Shown here: piece after piece, positions 55,362-63,681 of the stretch
Numbering within the stretch: the stretch's first letter is position 1
Layout of the letters: each line of letters starts with the position of its first letter
Source of the DNA: Thermotoga maritima MSB8
Lineage (GTDB): Bacteria; Thermotogota; Thermotogae; Thermotogales; Thermotogaceae
Direction: 5' to 3'
Assembly (NCBI RefSeq): GCF_000008545.1
Contig: NC_000853.1
Span: 1,130,465 to 1,194,464 of the forward strand
DNA length: 64,000 bases
Made by a program: the position numbers and the translations under genes
Notes under the pieces: generated by a model
Databases searched by the model: none
The model's input: only the letters and a program-made list of their open reading frames with translations
What the model was told of the DNA's origin: nothing

Positions 55362-57195
55362 GGTCTCCTCCCCCTTCCAAAAACTCTATGAACTTCTCCA
55401 CGATGACGGGGTCGAACTGCCGTCCCGCATTTCTTCTCAGCTCTTGAATCGATTCTTCGACGCTCTTTCCTCTCTTGTAGGGCCTGTCGCTTCTCATCGC
55501 CTGATAGGAATCCGCCACACACAGAACACGGGCTTCGAAGGGTATTTCTTCACCTTTGAGACCGTCCGGGTAACCTTTTCCGTCCCATCTTTCGTGGTGA
55601 TGCCTTATCCAGATAGCAACATCTTCAAAACCCTCGATCTCCTTGACCAGCTCGTATCCCCTAACGGGATGTATCTTTATCAGCTCAAATTCTCGTTCGT
55701 CGAGTTTACTTGTTTTGTTCAAAACAACCTGGGGTACGTAGATCTTCCCGATATCGTGCAGAAGGCCTGCCCAGTAGAGTTTTTCCAGCTTTTCATCGCC
55801 CAAGTCAAACATCCTTCCGATCTCAACAGCGTAATAAGCTGCCTCTTCCGAATGCCCTTTCGTGTAATAGTCGTAATACTCGAGAGCTTTCACCCAGGTT
55901 TTCACGATGTCTCTGTAGAGTTTTCTTTCTCTGCTTATCAACTTTCTGTACGTGTATATGGCAGAGACAATGGTTAGAAGCGACTCGAGAACTCCTTTTT
56001 CATCTTCGCTGAGATCGCCTTCCAGCACAATGTAACCGTGTTTTTCATTTGAATGGGATATTTCAAATACCGTTCCTTCGACTTTTTCAGGTGCACGATC
56101 ATCGAGGATCACTTTCAAGTTTTTCACGTTCAGAAGGTATTTCACAATTTGTCCCACTTCGAAAGAGAATCTGGACTTATCTTTAATGAAAACCAGTTTG
56201 GCCATTCTCCTCACCGATTCTCTGAACCTCTCGTCGAGTTCTCTGATCTCACCGTAGAGCTTCTCGAGTTCTTCCTGGCTCGCGGAGACCTCCTGATAGA
56301 GGTCCTCTATCTCTTCGTTCTGGGCTTTCAATTCTTCGTTTGCTTCTTTCAGCTGGAGGGTTCTTTCCTCAACTTTTCTTCTCAACGAGTAGATGAACGT
56401 CAGGGCAATGCCAAAAGATATCACGAAAGCTGCGGTTCCATAAAAGACCACCCTCAAGAACCATGGAGGTGTCACGAGGACAAGTGGTACGTAGTTTCTG
56501 ATGATATCATTCTTTTCTCCCTCAGAAATACGGCTCAGTCCAGAATTTATGAGCGATAGAACGCTTTCATTACCCTTCAAAACGGCAACGTGGAGATAAT
56601 TCGTCTCAAGATGAAGAGTTCTGAACTCTGGAAGGAGATTCCCCTTCGAGAGGTAGTACCTTGTCGCTATATCATCACCAAGGAAAACCGATATTTTCTT
56701 CTCTTTCAACGCTTTCACGATGGAGGAATAATCGTCGAAGAACTCGAATTCCACATCCGGATTTTTCTCCAGAAGAGTTTTTACAGATCCTTCCCCTCTG
56801 AGAGCGCCAACAACGTAAGAAGACAGGTCCGAAAAATCTTTTATGGGAAGGTCTTTCCTGAAGAACACACAGGATCTCATTTCGAAGATGGGTCTGGAAA
56901 AAGAGAGGACTTTTTCTCTCTCGGGGGTTTTAAAGATCTGATCGATCGCGTCTATCTTTTTTTCAGTCAACAATTCCTGCGACCTGTACCACTTCACGGG
57001 CACGAGCTCGACTTCCACACCAGTTTTCTCTGAAAAAAGTTTCCAGAAATCGACGGAGATCCCGACAAGATTTCCGTTTTCATCGTAAAAAGAAAATGGT
57101 GCGTAGTCTTCATCGAGGGCTATCCGAAGGGGCTGAGAAAAGATCGAAATCGATAAAATCAGAAAGAGAAGAACAATCCCCCTGATCCCTATCAC
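55339..57195 (-). CDS. solute-binding sensor with HD-GYP output domain
   Basis: This is a 618-residue membrane signalling protein with a signal-anchor (1-20), an extracytoplasmic family 3 solute-binding domain (about 21-245, [20 protein letters not shown]), a membrane helix (about 250-275), a coiled coil (about 277-335), a GAF-like stretch, and an HD-GYP domain (about 435-600) with [15 protein letters not shown] and [16 protein letters not shown]. It probably links an outside ligand (amino-acid-like) to c-di-GMP breakdown. GTG at 57195 lies next to AGAGG with tight spacing. The SDR gene follows by overlap. Confidence 0.9.
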   Translation of the reverse strand: MIGIRGIVLLFLILSISIFSQPLRIALDEDYAPFSFYDENGNLVGISVDFWKLFSEKTGVEVELVPVKWYRSQELLTEKKIDAIDQIFKTPEREKVLSFSRPIFEMRSCVFFRKDLPIKDFSDLSSYVVGALRGEGSVKTLLEKNPDVEFEFFDDYSSIVKALKEKKISVFLGDDIATRYYLSKGNLLPEFRTLHLETNYLHVAVLKGNESVLSLINSGLSRISEGEKNDIIRNYVPLVLVTPPWFLRVVFYGTAAFVISFGIALTFIYSLRRKVEERTLQLKEANEELKAQNEEIEDLYQEVSASQEELEKLYGEIRELDERFRESVRRMAKLVFIKDKSRFSFEVGQIVKYLLNVKNLKVILDDRAPEKVEGTVFEISHSNEKHGYIVLEGDLSEDEKGVLESLLTIVSAIYTYRKLISRERKLYRDIVKTWVKALEYYDYYTKGHSEEAAYYAVEIGRMFDLGDEKLEKLYWAGLLHDIGKIYVPQVVLNKTSKLDEREFELIKIHPVRGYELVKEIEGFEDVAIWIRHHHERWDGKGYPDGLKGEEIPFEARVLCVADSYQAMRSDRPYKRGKSVEESIQELRRNAGRQFDPVIVEKFIEFLEGGGDLGTGHQG

Positions 57196-57206
57196 CCTCT
57201 TTCTGT

Positions 57207-57812
57207 TCAGATTCTATCATGTTCGAAAGGATTTTTGAGAACCTTTATCCTCCTTCCATGCTTCTCTATGTAACCTTCCCTCTCCAGTTCCTGAAAGACC
57301 CTCGAAAGCGCCGGCCTGGCACAGCCAAAGAGTCTGGAGAGCTCCTCTAAGGTGACAGGGAGTGTCAATTCTCTCTTTTCGTTCATGTGACGCACCAGAA
57401 AGTTCATCAACTTTTCTCTGAGCGTCTTTGTGGTGAGGAAAAAGAGCTTCTCAGAAACTACCCTGAAGTGTTCCGATACGTCCTTCAAAAAGAAAAGAAG
57501 AAGCTCTCTGTCTTTCATCAGAAGATCGAGAAAAACCTCTTTCGGTATCGAGAGGATCTTTGAGTTCTCTCCTGCCACCACGTTCACCGGAAATCTGGGT
57601 TCACTGGAGAAGATGAAACCGGATGCAATGATCTGAACGGGCTTTATCTCGTCGATCTCGAGTGTTTTTCCGTTTTCAGAGACGTGTTCTGTTTTCAGAG
57701 TTCCTTCCAGGAGAATGAGTACATCTTCTATCGGATCATCCTGGTGTTTCACGATTTCACCTTTTCTGAACACGATCACTTTTCCACATGGAAGCAGTTT
57801 TTTCAGATCCAC
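57207..57812 (-). CDS. Crp/Fnr family transcriptional regulator (HcpR-like)
   Basis: This is a 201-residue regulator with an N-terminal cyclic-nucleotide-like effector domain (about 1-115), a dimer helix, and a C-terminal helix-turn-helix (TLEELSRLFGCARPALSRVF). A lone Cys near the start (LLPCGK) and another in the recognition helix region are seen; there is no FNR-type cluster of four Cys. It is divergent from hcp with a shared palindrome, so control of hcp is likely, in line with HcpR-type regulators. GTG at 57812 follows GGGGTGAGAGA. Confidence 0.9.
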   Translation of the reverse strand: MDLKKLLPCGKVIVFRKGEIVKHQDDPIEDVLILLEGTLKTEHVSENGKTLEIDEIKPVQIIASGFIFSSEPRFPVNVVAGENSKILSIPKEVFLDLLMKDRELLLFFLKDVSEHFRVVSEKLFFLTTKTLREKLMNFLVRHMNEKRELTLPVTLEELSRLFGCARPALSRVFQELEREGYIEKHGRRIKVLKNPFEHDRI

Positions 57813-57823
57813 TCTCTCACCCC

Positions 57824-57837
57824 GTAACAATTGTTAC
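57824..57837. promoter_or_regulatory. palindromic operator between crp-type gene and hcp
   Basis: GTAACAATTGTTAC is a perfect 14-bp palindrome. Its centre (57830.5) is about 42 bp upstream of the predicted hcp transcript start, the class II activator position for Crp/Fnr proteins, and lies downstream of the predicted start of the regulator gene, which suits autorepression. Confidence 0.75.
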
Positions 57838-57858
57838 AGACAGGATTATTCCAACCTA

Positions 57859-57866
57859 ATTATACT
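57859..57866. promoter_or_regulatory. overlapping divergent -10 elements (hcp and regulator)
   Basis: TATACT (57861-57866, plus) for hcp and TATAAT (57864-57859, minus) for the regulator share four bases, so only one polymerase can bind at a time. Neither has a good -35, as expected for activator-dependent promoters. Confidence 0.6.
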
Positions 57867-57901
57867 TCATAGTGGAAAGCCCAGAAAAAGGAGGGAAAAG
57901 T

Positions 57902-59197
57902 ATGCAGATGTTCTGTTACCAGTGTTCACAGACCGCGAATGGTACCGGTTGTACAGAGTACGGTGTTTGTGGGAAGAGCCCAACAGTTGCAAGACTACAG
58001 GACAACCTCGTCTTCGCAATAAAAGGAATCTCTGCTTACTACTACCACGCGAGAGAACTCGGCTACGACGATCCAGAGATCGCCGGTTTCCTCGATGAAG
58101 CACTCTACAGCACTCTCACCAACGTAAACTTCGATGCACAGTCCTTCGTGGAGTACGCACTCGAAGCAGGCCGAATGAATCTGAAAGCGATGCAGCTTCT
58201 GAAAAAGGCACACATCGAAACCTACGGAGAACCCACTCCCGTCGAGGTGGAAACCGGAACGAAGAAAGGAAAGGGAATCATCGTGACGGGGCACAACCTG
58301 AAAGCCCTCGAAGAACTCCTGAAACAGGTCGAAGGAACGAACGTCTACGTTTACACCCACTCCGAGATGCTCCCAGCGCACGGATACCCCGGTCTGAGAA
58401 AGTACAAGAATCTCATCGGGAACCTTGGAAAAGCCTGGTACGATCAGAGAAAGCTGTTCGCAGAGTACCCCGTCGCCATCCTGGGAACTTCGAACTGTGT
58501 CTTGATTCCCTCTGAATCCTACAGAGACAGGATGTTCACAACGAGCATCGCAAGACTCCCCGGTGTAAAGCACATAGACGGATACGACTACACCGAGGTG
58601 ATAGAGAAGGCAAAGAGCCTGCCAGATCTTGAAGAAAAACCGGGAAGTTACAAACTCAGAACAGGATTTTCCACGTCCGTTGTGGTTTCTCTTGCAGACA
58701 AAATAAAAGAACTCGTGGAGGCCGGGAAGATAAAGCACTTCCTCGTTGTAGGAGGATGTGATGTGCCGTTCAAGAGGAACGAGTACTACAGAGAATTCGT
58801 TCAGAAACTCCCGAAAGAAACCGTTGTGATCACGCTCGCGTGCGGAAAGTTCAGAATAAACGACCTCGATCTCGGAGACATCGATGGCATCCCAAGGCTC
58901 ATCGATGTGGGACAGTGTAACGACACGATCGTCGCGATAGAAATCGCTCAGGCACTCGCGAAAGTTTTCGGTGTGGAAGTCACAGAACTTCCTCTCACAC
59001 TCGTTCTCACCTGGATGGAGCAAAAGGCAGTTGCGATCCTGTGGACACTTCTCGCACTTGGCCTGAAAAACATATACGTTGGTCCTGTTCTTCCCGCGTG
59101 GGTGAACGAGGACATTCTGAAAGTGCTCACCGCGGAGTTCGGATTGAAAACGATCTCGGAACCGGAAAAGGACATAAAAGAAATACTGAAGGTGTGA
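57902..59197 (+). CDS. hcp: hybrid cluster protein (prismane protein) Hcp
   Basis: This is a 431-residue Hcp of the short, thermophile type. The N-terminal Cys set is FCYQCSQT...GC...VC (Cys5, Cys8, Cys17, Cys23), binding a 4Fe-4S cluster. Hybrid-cluster ligand segments include [34 protein letters not shown] and [12 protein letters not shown]. Hcp is tied to nitric oxide and hydroxylamine reduction. No hcr reductase gene is adjacent. ATG at 57902 follows AGGAGGG. It is read alone and ends at a strong terminator. Confidence 0.95.
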   Translation: MQMFCYQCSQTANGTGCTEYGVCGKSPTVARLQDNLVFAIKGISAYYYHARELGYDDPEIAGFLDEALYSTLTNVNFDAQSFVEYALEAGRMNLKAMQLLKKAHIETYGEPTPVEVETGTKKGKGIIVTGHNLKALEELLKQVEGTNVYVYTHSEMLPAHGYPGLRKYKNLIGNLGKAWYDQRKLFAEYPVAILGTSNCVLIPSESYRDRMFTTSIARLPGVKHIDGYDYTEVIEKAKSLPDLEEKPGSYKLRTGFSTSVVVSLADKIKELVEAGKIKHFLVVGGCDVPFKRNEYYREFVQKLPKETVVITLACGKFRINDLDLGDIDGIPRLIDVGQCNDTIVAIEIAQALAKVFGVEVTELPLTLVLTWMEQKAVAILWTLLALGLKNIYVGPVLPAWVNEDILKVLTAEFGLKTISEPEKDIKEILKV

Positions 59198-59201
59198 TTT
59201 T

Positions 59202-59224
59202 CCCCGCCGCCCGGCGGGGTTTTT
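59202..59224. terminator. terminator after hcp (convergent)
   Basis: A perfect 8-bp GC stem (CCCCGCCG with CGGCGGGG, 2-nt loop) is followed by TTTTT on the plus strand. Confidence 0.9.
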
Positions 59225-60197
59225 AACTCTTAGACCACCACTTCTGTATTCTCTCACTGAGATGCAGGTAACTCATGAGGAATATTATCTGAAACAGCGA
59301 CACAATGGCTGGATACATGGCCAGCTGTCCACTTGCAAAAGACGTAGCCAGCAATCCTATGGTCAGAGCAACGTTCTTGCTCACCGTTGTGAAGACGACC
59401 GCCTGATGGTCTTCATAGCTGAGTCTGACTGCGTAACGATTCAGCAGAATCGCTGATGAGATGGCTGTTAAATAGTAAAGAGCAGAGACGGGAGCAACCA
59501 GCAGAGAATTTTTCCAATGTTGTACTATCATTTTTCCTTTAGTCAAGAATATTATCGATATTAGTAGATAGAGCGCCAGGATGTTCAAGAGTGAGAGGAG
59601 TGGTTTGATCCTCCGGTGTTCTATCTTGAATTTTCGCTCTAAGAATTCCCTTGTGAGCACACCGAGGGTTAGAGGCAGTATCAGCACCAGCAGCAGATCT
59701 TTCAGTATCTCTGTGAAGGGATAAGACTCAGATACGACTCCCAAAAAATGAAAAGTGACGGGATAAACCACCATAGACAGGAGAAAGGTGAAAGCAACTA
59801 TGACACTGGCAGAAACGATGTTTCCCTTAGAAAGACCAACGTAACCAAGTCCCATACTCGAGGACGGAGCCACCGCCAGCAGAATCAGGGAGATTCTGAT
59901 GGTTGTGGGCACTCTGAAAACAAGACAGAAAAGGTAAAAAAGAAGAGGAGAAACCACAAAGTTCAAAGCCAGGGCAACTAAAAGAGGATTCACAGCATAC
60001 TTTACGTTTTTCAAAGATTCGAAGGACACGTTGATCATCATAGGGTAGATCATGAGAAAAACCACCGGAAGAACGAGTTTCGACAGTCCCCTGAAATCAC
60101 CGAGCAGACTCACTGTAGTTCCCACAAGGACGATGCCCAGAGTGTAGAAGAGCATGTTTTTGGAAAAGTGACTCGCCATTTTCTGGATGAAGTTCAT
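59223..60197 (-). CDS. BASS/ACR3-like transporter
   Basis: This is a 324-residue membrane protein with about nine or ten helices, related to the bile acid:sodium symporter and ACR3 arsenite families. The central segment LLAVAPSSSMGLGYVGLSKGN corresponds to the ACR3 APCTAMV region but has no Cys, which is required for arsenite export in ACR3, so arsenite export is not a safe call. It is the last gene of the ArsR-headed operon. ATG at 60197 follows AGGTGAAAGT. Confidence 0.82.
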   Translation of the reverse strand: MNFIQKMASHFSKNMLFYTLGIVLVGTTVSLLGDFRGLSKLVLPVVFLMIYPMMINVSFESLKNVKYAVNPLLVALALNFVVSPLLFYLFCLVFRVPTTIRISLILLAVAPSSSMGLGYVGLSKGNIVSASVIVAFTFLLSMVVYPVTFHFLGVVSESYPFTEILKDLLLVLILPLTLGVLTREFLERKFKIEHRRIKPLLSLLNILALYLLISIIFLTKGKMIVQHWKNSLLVAPVSALYYLTAISSAILLNRYAVRLSYEDHQAVVFTTVSKNVALTIGLLATSFASGQLAMYPAIVSLFQIIFLMSYLHLSERIQKWWSKS

Positions 60198-60221
60198 ACT
60201 TTCACCTCTTAAAAGCAGTAT

Positions 60222-60241
60222 GGGAAGCTCTTTCGCTCCCC
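60222..60241 (-). terminator. hairpin between HdrA-like gene and transporter gene
   Basis: A 7-bp stem on the minus strand (GGGGAGC with GCTTCCC, one G-T pair, 6-nt loop) lies in the 45-bp gap with only a weak T-tract. It is probably a partial terminator or processing site. Confidence 0.5.
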
Positions 60242-60242
60242 T

Positions 60243-60596
60243 TTATTTTTCCAGAACTTCCTTTATGGCTTTCACAGCTTCGTCCGTTGTCATGTTCCTT
60301 ATGTCAACTCCCACGTGTTTTTCTTTGTCGAATCCAGCTGCCTCGAAAGCGTCTCTGAACATCTTTCTCTGCATCGTGGGATCGCATCCTGCCACGTACA
60401 ACTTTTCTACGTCCGCTCCCTTGAGAAGTTCCTGAAGGAAAACGTCCCCATCGTCCGAACAGAGCTGTGGATGTATCGCTACAAAATCAACTACCTTTTC
60501 TCTTCTGAGGGTGTTCAGCACCTCGAATATGTTCATCTTCTGAAACGAAGGGCATGTTCCCTGACAGACGCACAGAAGGAGTCCTTTTTTACCCAT
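60243..60596 (-). CDS. HdrA-like Fe-S/flavin-less fragment protein
   Basis: This is a 117-residue protein similar to a segment of heterodisulfide reductase subunit A and related electron-transfer proteins. It has Cys9, Cys11 and Cys15 (LLCVCQGTCPSF), IHPQLCSDDGDVFL and VAGCDPTMQRKMFRDAFEAA, which parallels the HdrA motif VVAGCSPRxHE. It probably holds or passes electrons with the ferredoxin encoded just upstream, which it overlaps by 8 bp behind GGAGGTGAG. The partner reductase is unknown. Confidence 0.8.
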   Translation of the reverse strand: MGKKGLLLCVCQGTCPSFQKMNIFEVLNTLRREKVVDFVAIHPQLCSDDGDVFLQELLKGADVEKLYVAGCDPTMQRKMFRDAFEAAGFDKEKHVGVDIRNMTTDEAVKAIKEVLEK

Positions 60597-60801
60597 CGGC
60601 GCTCACCTCCGCGGAGTAGTTTATCGCCCCGGCTGGGCAGATCTTCTGACAGCCCTTGCAGAACTCCACACATGCATCCGGATTAGAAACCTTTGGCTTT
60701 CCGTTCTCAGCGGTGTAAACACCGTGTGGGCAGAAGTTCACACAGGTCAGACACCCGGTGCACTTGCCGTAATCGATCACGGGGTACCAGTTCTTTGCCA
60801 T
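60589..60801 (-). CDS. 2[4Fe-4S] ferredoxin
   Basis: This is a 70-residue ferredoxin. The first cluster motif is CTGCLTCVNFCP (Cys14, 17, 20, 24), and the second is CVEFCKGCQKICP (Cys44, 48, 51, 55) with a three-residue gap in place of two at the first pair. It donates or accepts low-potential electrons. It lies in the ArsR-headed operon between the regulator (3-bp gap) and the HdrA-like gene (overlap), which ties it to that function. Confidence 0.92.
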   Translation of the reverse strand: MAKNWYPVIDYGKCTGCLTCVNFCPHGVYTAENGKPKVSNPDACVEFCKGCQKICPAGAINYSAEVSADG

Positions 60802-60804
60802 TCT

Positions 60805-61074
60805 TCATTCCCTCCCTTCGGCTATTCTTTCTGCGAGTTCTATCAGTTCCAAAATTCGCGGATCCTTCAAAATCAACCTTTTCCTTTTTCCTTCACGGAT
60901 CACGTCCACTAGCCCTGCCTTTTTCAAAACGGAGATATGCCTTGAAAGCGTTGATGGGTCGAGATGTTTCATTGCCTCTAGTTCACACATGCAGAGATCT
61001 TTCTGTGCGATCTCTTTGAGTATCTCCACCCTCCACCTGCACGCCAGCGCTTTGAAGATCTCTTCAATACCCAT
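60805..61074 (-). CDS. arsR: ArsR-family metal/redox-sensing repressor
   Basis: This is an 89-residue winged helix-turn-helix repressor with the ArsR layout: FKALACRWRVEILKEIAQKD, then DLCMCELEAM (Cys28-x-Cys30, the alpha-3 site of arsenite/metal sensors), recognition helix LDPSTLSRHISVLKKAGLVD, and wing VIREGKRKRL. An extra Cys12 may complete a three-Cys site. ATG at 61074 follows GGAGGTGG. It probably represses its own operon through the inverted repeat at 61094-61113. Confidence 0.93.
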   Translation of the reverse strand: MGIEEIFKALACRWRVEILKEIAQKDLCMCELEAMKHLDPSTLSRHISVLKKAGLVDVIREGKRKRLILKDPRILELIELAERIAEGRE

Positions 61075-61093
61075 TTTTCCACCTTCCTTGTAT

Positions 61094-61113
61094 ATTTGTA
61101 CAATAATACAAAT
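61094..61113. promoter_or_regulatory. ArsR operator
   Basis: The inverted repeat ATTTGTA-CAATAA-TACAAAT (7-bp arms, 6-bp gap) covers the -10 element of the arsR promoter, so bound repressor would block polymerase. Confidence 0.7.
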
Positions 61114-61130
61114 AAAATTTCAACTGTCAA
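61103..61130 (-). promoter_or_regulatory. promoter of the arsR operon
   Basis: On the minus strand TTGACA (61130-61125), a 16-bp spacer and TATTAT (61108-61103), about 30 bp before the arsR start. Confidence 0.75.
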
Positions 61131-61152
61131 TTGTATTAATTCTCTGTGACTC

Positions 61153-61830
61153 TCACAGGAACTCTTCTACGATCTTCTCCAGTTCTTTGAAATTCCTTGC
61201 GACTGGGAAATCTCCAGAGGAGTCACCGTCAGATGAGAAGAGCACGAAATCTATCCCGGCGTTTCTGGCACCCTCGAGATCACTGCTGAAATCGTCTCCC
61301 ACGTAGAGGACTTCTTCTTTTTTCAATTTCATTCTTTCGAGTGCCAACCAGAAGATGCGTGGATCTGGTTTTTCGACTCCCGCTTCTTCAGAGGTGAGGA
61401 CGAACTCGAAGAATCTGTCGAGTTTTAGCTTCCTGCTTCTTTTTTCCTGAACGAACCTGACTCCGTTCGTCACAACAGCCATTCGAAGATCTTTCTTTTT
61501 CAGTCTTTCGAGGAATTCTTCTGCACCTGGAAGGAAATGGGCTTCTTCAGAGAGAAACTCCAGATAATCTTTTGCAACCTTCCTTGGATCCAGTGGGATG
61601 TTCAGTGTTTTCAGAAATTCTTCGAATCTGGCAACAACAACGACATCCTTCGACACCTTGCCTTCTGCAAGCAATTTCCACCATTTCCTGTTTATCTCTC
61701 TGTACAAAAACACCTGATCCTCGGTGAGAGGAATTCCGTACTTCAGGAAGGTTCTTTTCAGAGCCTGATCTTCGCTCTTTTCGAAATCCAGAATCGTTCC
61801 GTCTAAATCGAACAGAACTCCCTTTTTCAA
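61153..61830 (-). CDS. HAD superfamily hydrolase (phosphatase)
   Basis: This is a 225-residue haloacid dehalogenase-fold phosphatase with motif I VLFDLDGTILDF (Asp nucleophile), motif II AVVTNG, motif III Lys in GVEKPDPRIF, and motif IV LYVGDDFSSDLEGA. The helical cap (about 20-95) is of the YjjG/PGP type; the substrate is unknown (possibly a nucleotide or small sugar phosphate). TTG at 61830 overlaps the GNAT stop (TTGA). The longer frame from 61974 lies inside the GNAT gene. Confidence 0.9.
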   Translation of the reverse strand: MKKGVLFDLDGTILDFEKSEDQALKRTFLKYGIPLTEDQVFLYREINRKWWKLLAEGKVSKDVVVVARFEEFLKTLNIPLDPRKVAKDYLEFLSEEAHFLPGAEEFLERLKKKDLRMAVVTNGVRFVQEKRSRKLKLDRFFEFVLTSEEAGVEKPDPRIFWLALERMKLKKEEVLYVGDDFSSDLEGARNAGIDFVLFSSDGDSSGDFPVARNFKELEKIVEEFL

Positions 61831-62666
61831 CTCAATTTCAACTCCATTTCGTACTGTACGAGAACTCTCTGAAAGCCGTTCACCTCGAGTGAACGAGAAA
61901 GAGGATCGTCTTCGGGCACCGCGGTGCACGTCACAGCTGTTTTTCCGCTCTCTTTCTGGATGTGATCCACGCACTCTCTTATGAACTCGTCCATGCTTCC
62001 ACGCAGGGCAAAAGCGTCCACTATGAAAACACTCTGGGGAGTCTCACCCCAGACCAGATAACCTTCTCCGTCTCTCCAGCTTGCCCTTTCCATTCGATAC
62101 CGTCCATCTGCGAGAAGGAGAGTGGTACACTCCCTCTGCCAGTTCGGGTTTCTTTTAAAATCCGTTCTCGCCTTGAGGGCGTACATGTGGATCCTCTTTT
62201 CGTCCGTTTCGAAGAACTTCACCGAACCCGTTCCATCTATTCTTCTGTCGAAGAAATAACTGTAGAGCTCTCTTCTCTTTTTGAAACCGTTCTTCTCGTA
62301 AAATCGAACCGCCCTTTGATCATCCGCTACAACCTCAAGAACAACGCTTTTTACACCTTTCCACATGAGATGTTCCAGAGCATGTTTCAAAATCATATCC
62401 GCAAGTCCCGTTCCTCTCTTCGGTTTGATCACTCCCATGGAGTCTATTCTACCCCTGTCTTTCCTTATGCACAGTAGGATGAATCCCACCGGAACATCAT
62501 TTTCAAAAAACACGAAAGAATCGTCAAGAGAGATCGAATTTTCTCTCACATCGAGGTTGAAGTTGTAAACATCCCAGTTCACAGGCACCGCATAATCCTT
62601 GAAAATCTCATTCACGAGGTTCACAAGATCTATCACAGAAACTTCGCTCGCTTTCTTTATTGTCAC
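61827..62666 (-). CDS. tandem GNAT acetyltransferase protein
   Basis: This is a 279-residue protein. The first GNAT domain (about 1-145) has the acetyl-CoA loop GVIKPKRGTGLADMILKHAL, which fits the Q/RxxGxG/A pattern (KRGTGLA), and VLEVVADDQRAVRFYEKNGF. The second half (about 165-279) looks like a second, degenerate GNAT fold ending in LEVNGFQRVLVQYEMELKL. The acceptor is unknown. GTG at 62666 overlaps the fliS stop by 4 bp. Confidence 0.85.
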   Translation of the reverse strand: MTIKKASEVSVIDLVNLVNEIFKDYAVPVNWDVYNFNLDVRENSISLDDSFVFFENDVPVGFILLCIRKDRGRIDSMGVIKPKRGTGLADMILKHALEHLMWKGVKSVVLEVVADDQRAVRFYEKNGFKKRRELYSYFFDRRIDGTGSVKFFETDEKRIHMYALKARTDFKRNPNWQRECTTLLLADGRYRMERASWRDGEGYLVWGETPQSVFIVDAFALRGSMDEFIRECVDHIQKESGKTAVTCTAVPEDDPLSRSLEVNGFQRVLVQYEMELKLS

Positions 62667-63076
62667 CCCATGAGATTCAACCCCCCTTGCTTCTTTTCGG
62701 GAGGAGTAACGTTCCCTGCTTTCTTCATAGCTTCTTTCCAGACTTCGAGCAGTTCTTCGAGCATCCCGCGAACTTCCCTGATTTTCTCCACATCCTTTTT
62801 CACGTTCCCCTCTACGAGCCTCTGGAACATGTAGTTGTAGAGAGCTCTCAGATTCTGCGCGATCGTTCCTCCCTTTTCCATGTCGAGAGAGAGGTTGAGC
62901 TCGGTGATGATGTCCTGCGCCCTCGTCACCTTCTCGTTGAATTCAACGAATTTTTTATCGGCCAGCAAATTCTCGGCCTCTTTCAGAACCTCTACCGCCT
63001 TCTCGTAGAGCATCTGAACGAGTTTGGCAGGACTTGCGGTCATCACCATCTTTTCAAGATAAGTGTTTTCTTTCAT
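62663..63076 (-). CDS. fliS: flagellin export chaperone FliS
   Basis: This is a 137-residue all-helical chaperone that holds flagellin in the cytoplasm before export. It has the FliS start NTYLEKMVMTASPAKLVQML and the helix segment LSLDMEKGGTIAQNLRALYN, then YMFQRLVEGN. The length is typical, with a Lys/Pro-rich tail. It lies away from fliD in this window, between a small unknown gene and the GNAT gene, with 4-11 bp spacing. Confidence 0.93.
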   Translation of the reverse strand: MKENTYLEKMVMTASPAKLVQMLYEKAVEVLKEAENLLADKKFVEFNEKVTRAQDIITELNLSLDMEKGGTIAQNLRALYNYMFQRLVEGNVKKDVEKIREVRGMLEELLEVWKEAMKKAGNVTPPEKKQGGLNLMG

Positions 63077-63087
63077 CTTTTCACCTC

Positions 63088-63681
63088 TCAGGATGGTTCT
63101 TTCTGAAGCAGCTCTTCAACCCTCTTGAAAAACTCTTCGTAATATTCAAAAACGTCTTTGAGCTCTCCATCTATGAGATCCGCTATTTTCACCAGATCTT
63201 TGCTTTGAAGAGCGTTCACAAAGTCCGTGAGGATACGAACCAGATTCTCCTCTTCGACTTTCAGCCCGAGTTCTTTCGAATTGATTCCAGTGATCCTCAC
63301 AGTGTTCATACGGACGTTCTCCATTGCGTTCAGTCCTTCGGCAAGATCGTTTATACTCCTGTATCCCTCTGTGGTTCCAGCAACAACCGCGTCCGCCACT
63401 TTGCCGAGGAGAGGTTTCACCCGTTCTATATACCTGAGCACCTCTTCAATCGTTTCGAGGAGAAAATCCTTCAGCGGAGAGAGTTCCAGTTCGATCTCCA
63501 TTTCCTCGTTTATTTCCATCTGTTTCAGGTCTTCCAGTCTGGACAGAGGTTGTTCTTCGTGGTCTATAACTATTCTCTTCACAACGAGATTCCCTTTGTT
63601 TTCTCTCACTCGATTCAGAAGCTCTCCCAGTGTCTGGACCCCTTCAACAACTATCTCCTCGCCGTTCACGATCACCTTCAT
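63088..63681 (-). CDS. hypothetical protein upstream of fliS
   Basis: I do not recognise this protein by name. It has 197 residues. The first 70 look like a ubiquitin-like/ThiS-type beta-grasp (MKVIVNGEEIVVEGVQTLGE then LLNRVRENKG). The rest is helical, with an acidic C-terminal helix (DVFEYYEEFFKRVEELLQ). It overlaps the NUDIX gene by 4 bp and precedes fliS by 11 bp, so a flagellar export or chaperone role is possible but is only context. Confidence 0.78.
   Translation of the reverse strand: MKVIVNGEEIVVEGVQTLGELLNRVRENKGNLVVKRIVIDHEEQPLSRLEDLKQMEINEEMEIELELSPLKDFLLETIEEVLRYIERVKPLLGKVADAVVAGTTEGYRSINDLAEGLNAMENVRMNTVRITGINSKELGLKVEEENLVRILTDFVNALQSKDLVKIADLIDGELKDVFEYYEEFFKRVEELLQKEPS

Noticed and set aside
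57995-59257. 420-codon open frame antisense to hcp
   Set aside because: It mirrors the hcp coding strand, has no ribosome site, and its translation shows no known motif and a Cys/His/Phe-heavy composition typical of antisense frames.
59223-60197. Calling the transporter an arsenite exporter Acr3
   Set aside because: The conserved Cys of the ACR3 APCTAMV motif is missing and no arsenate reductase is nearby.
61831-61974. N-terminal extension of the HAD phosphatase
   Set aside because: The extra 48 codons lie inside the GNAT gene and precede the family's normal start at the DxDGT motif.
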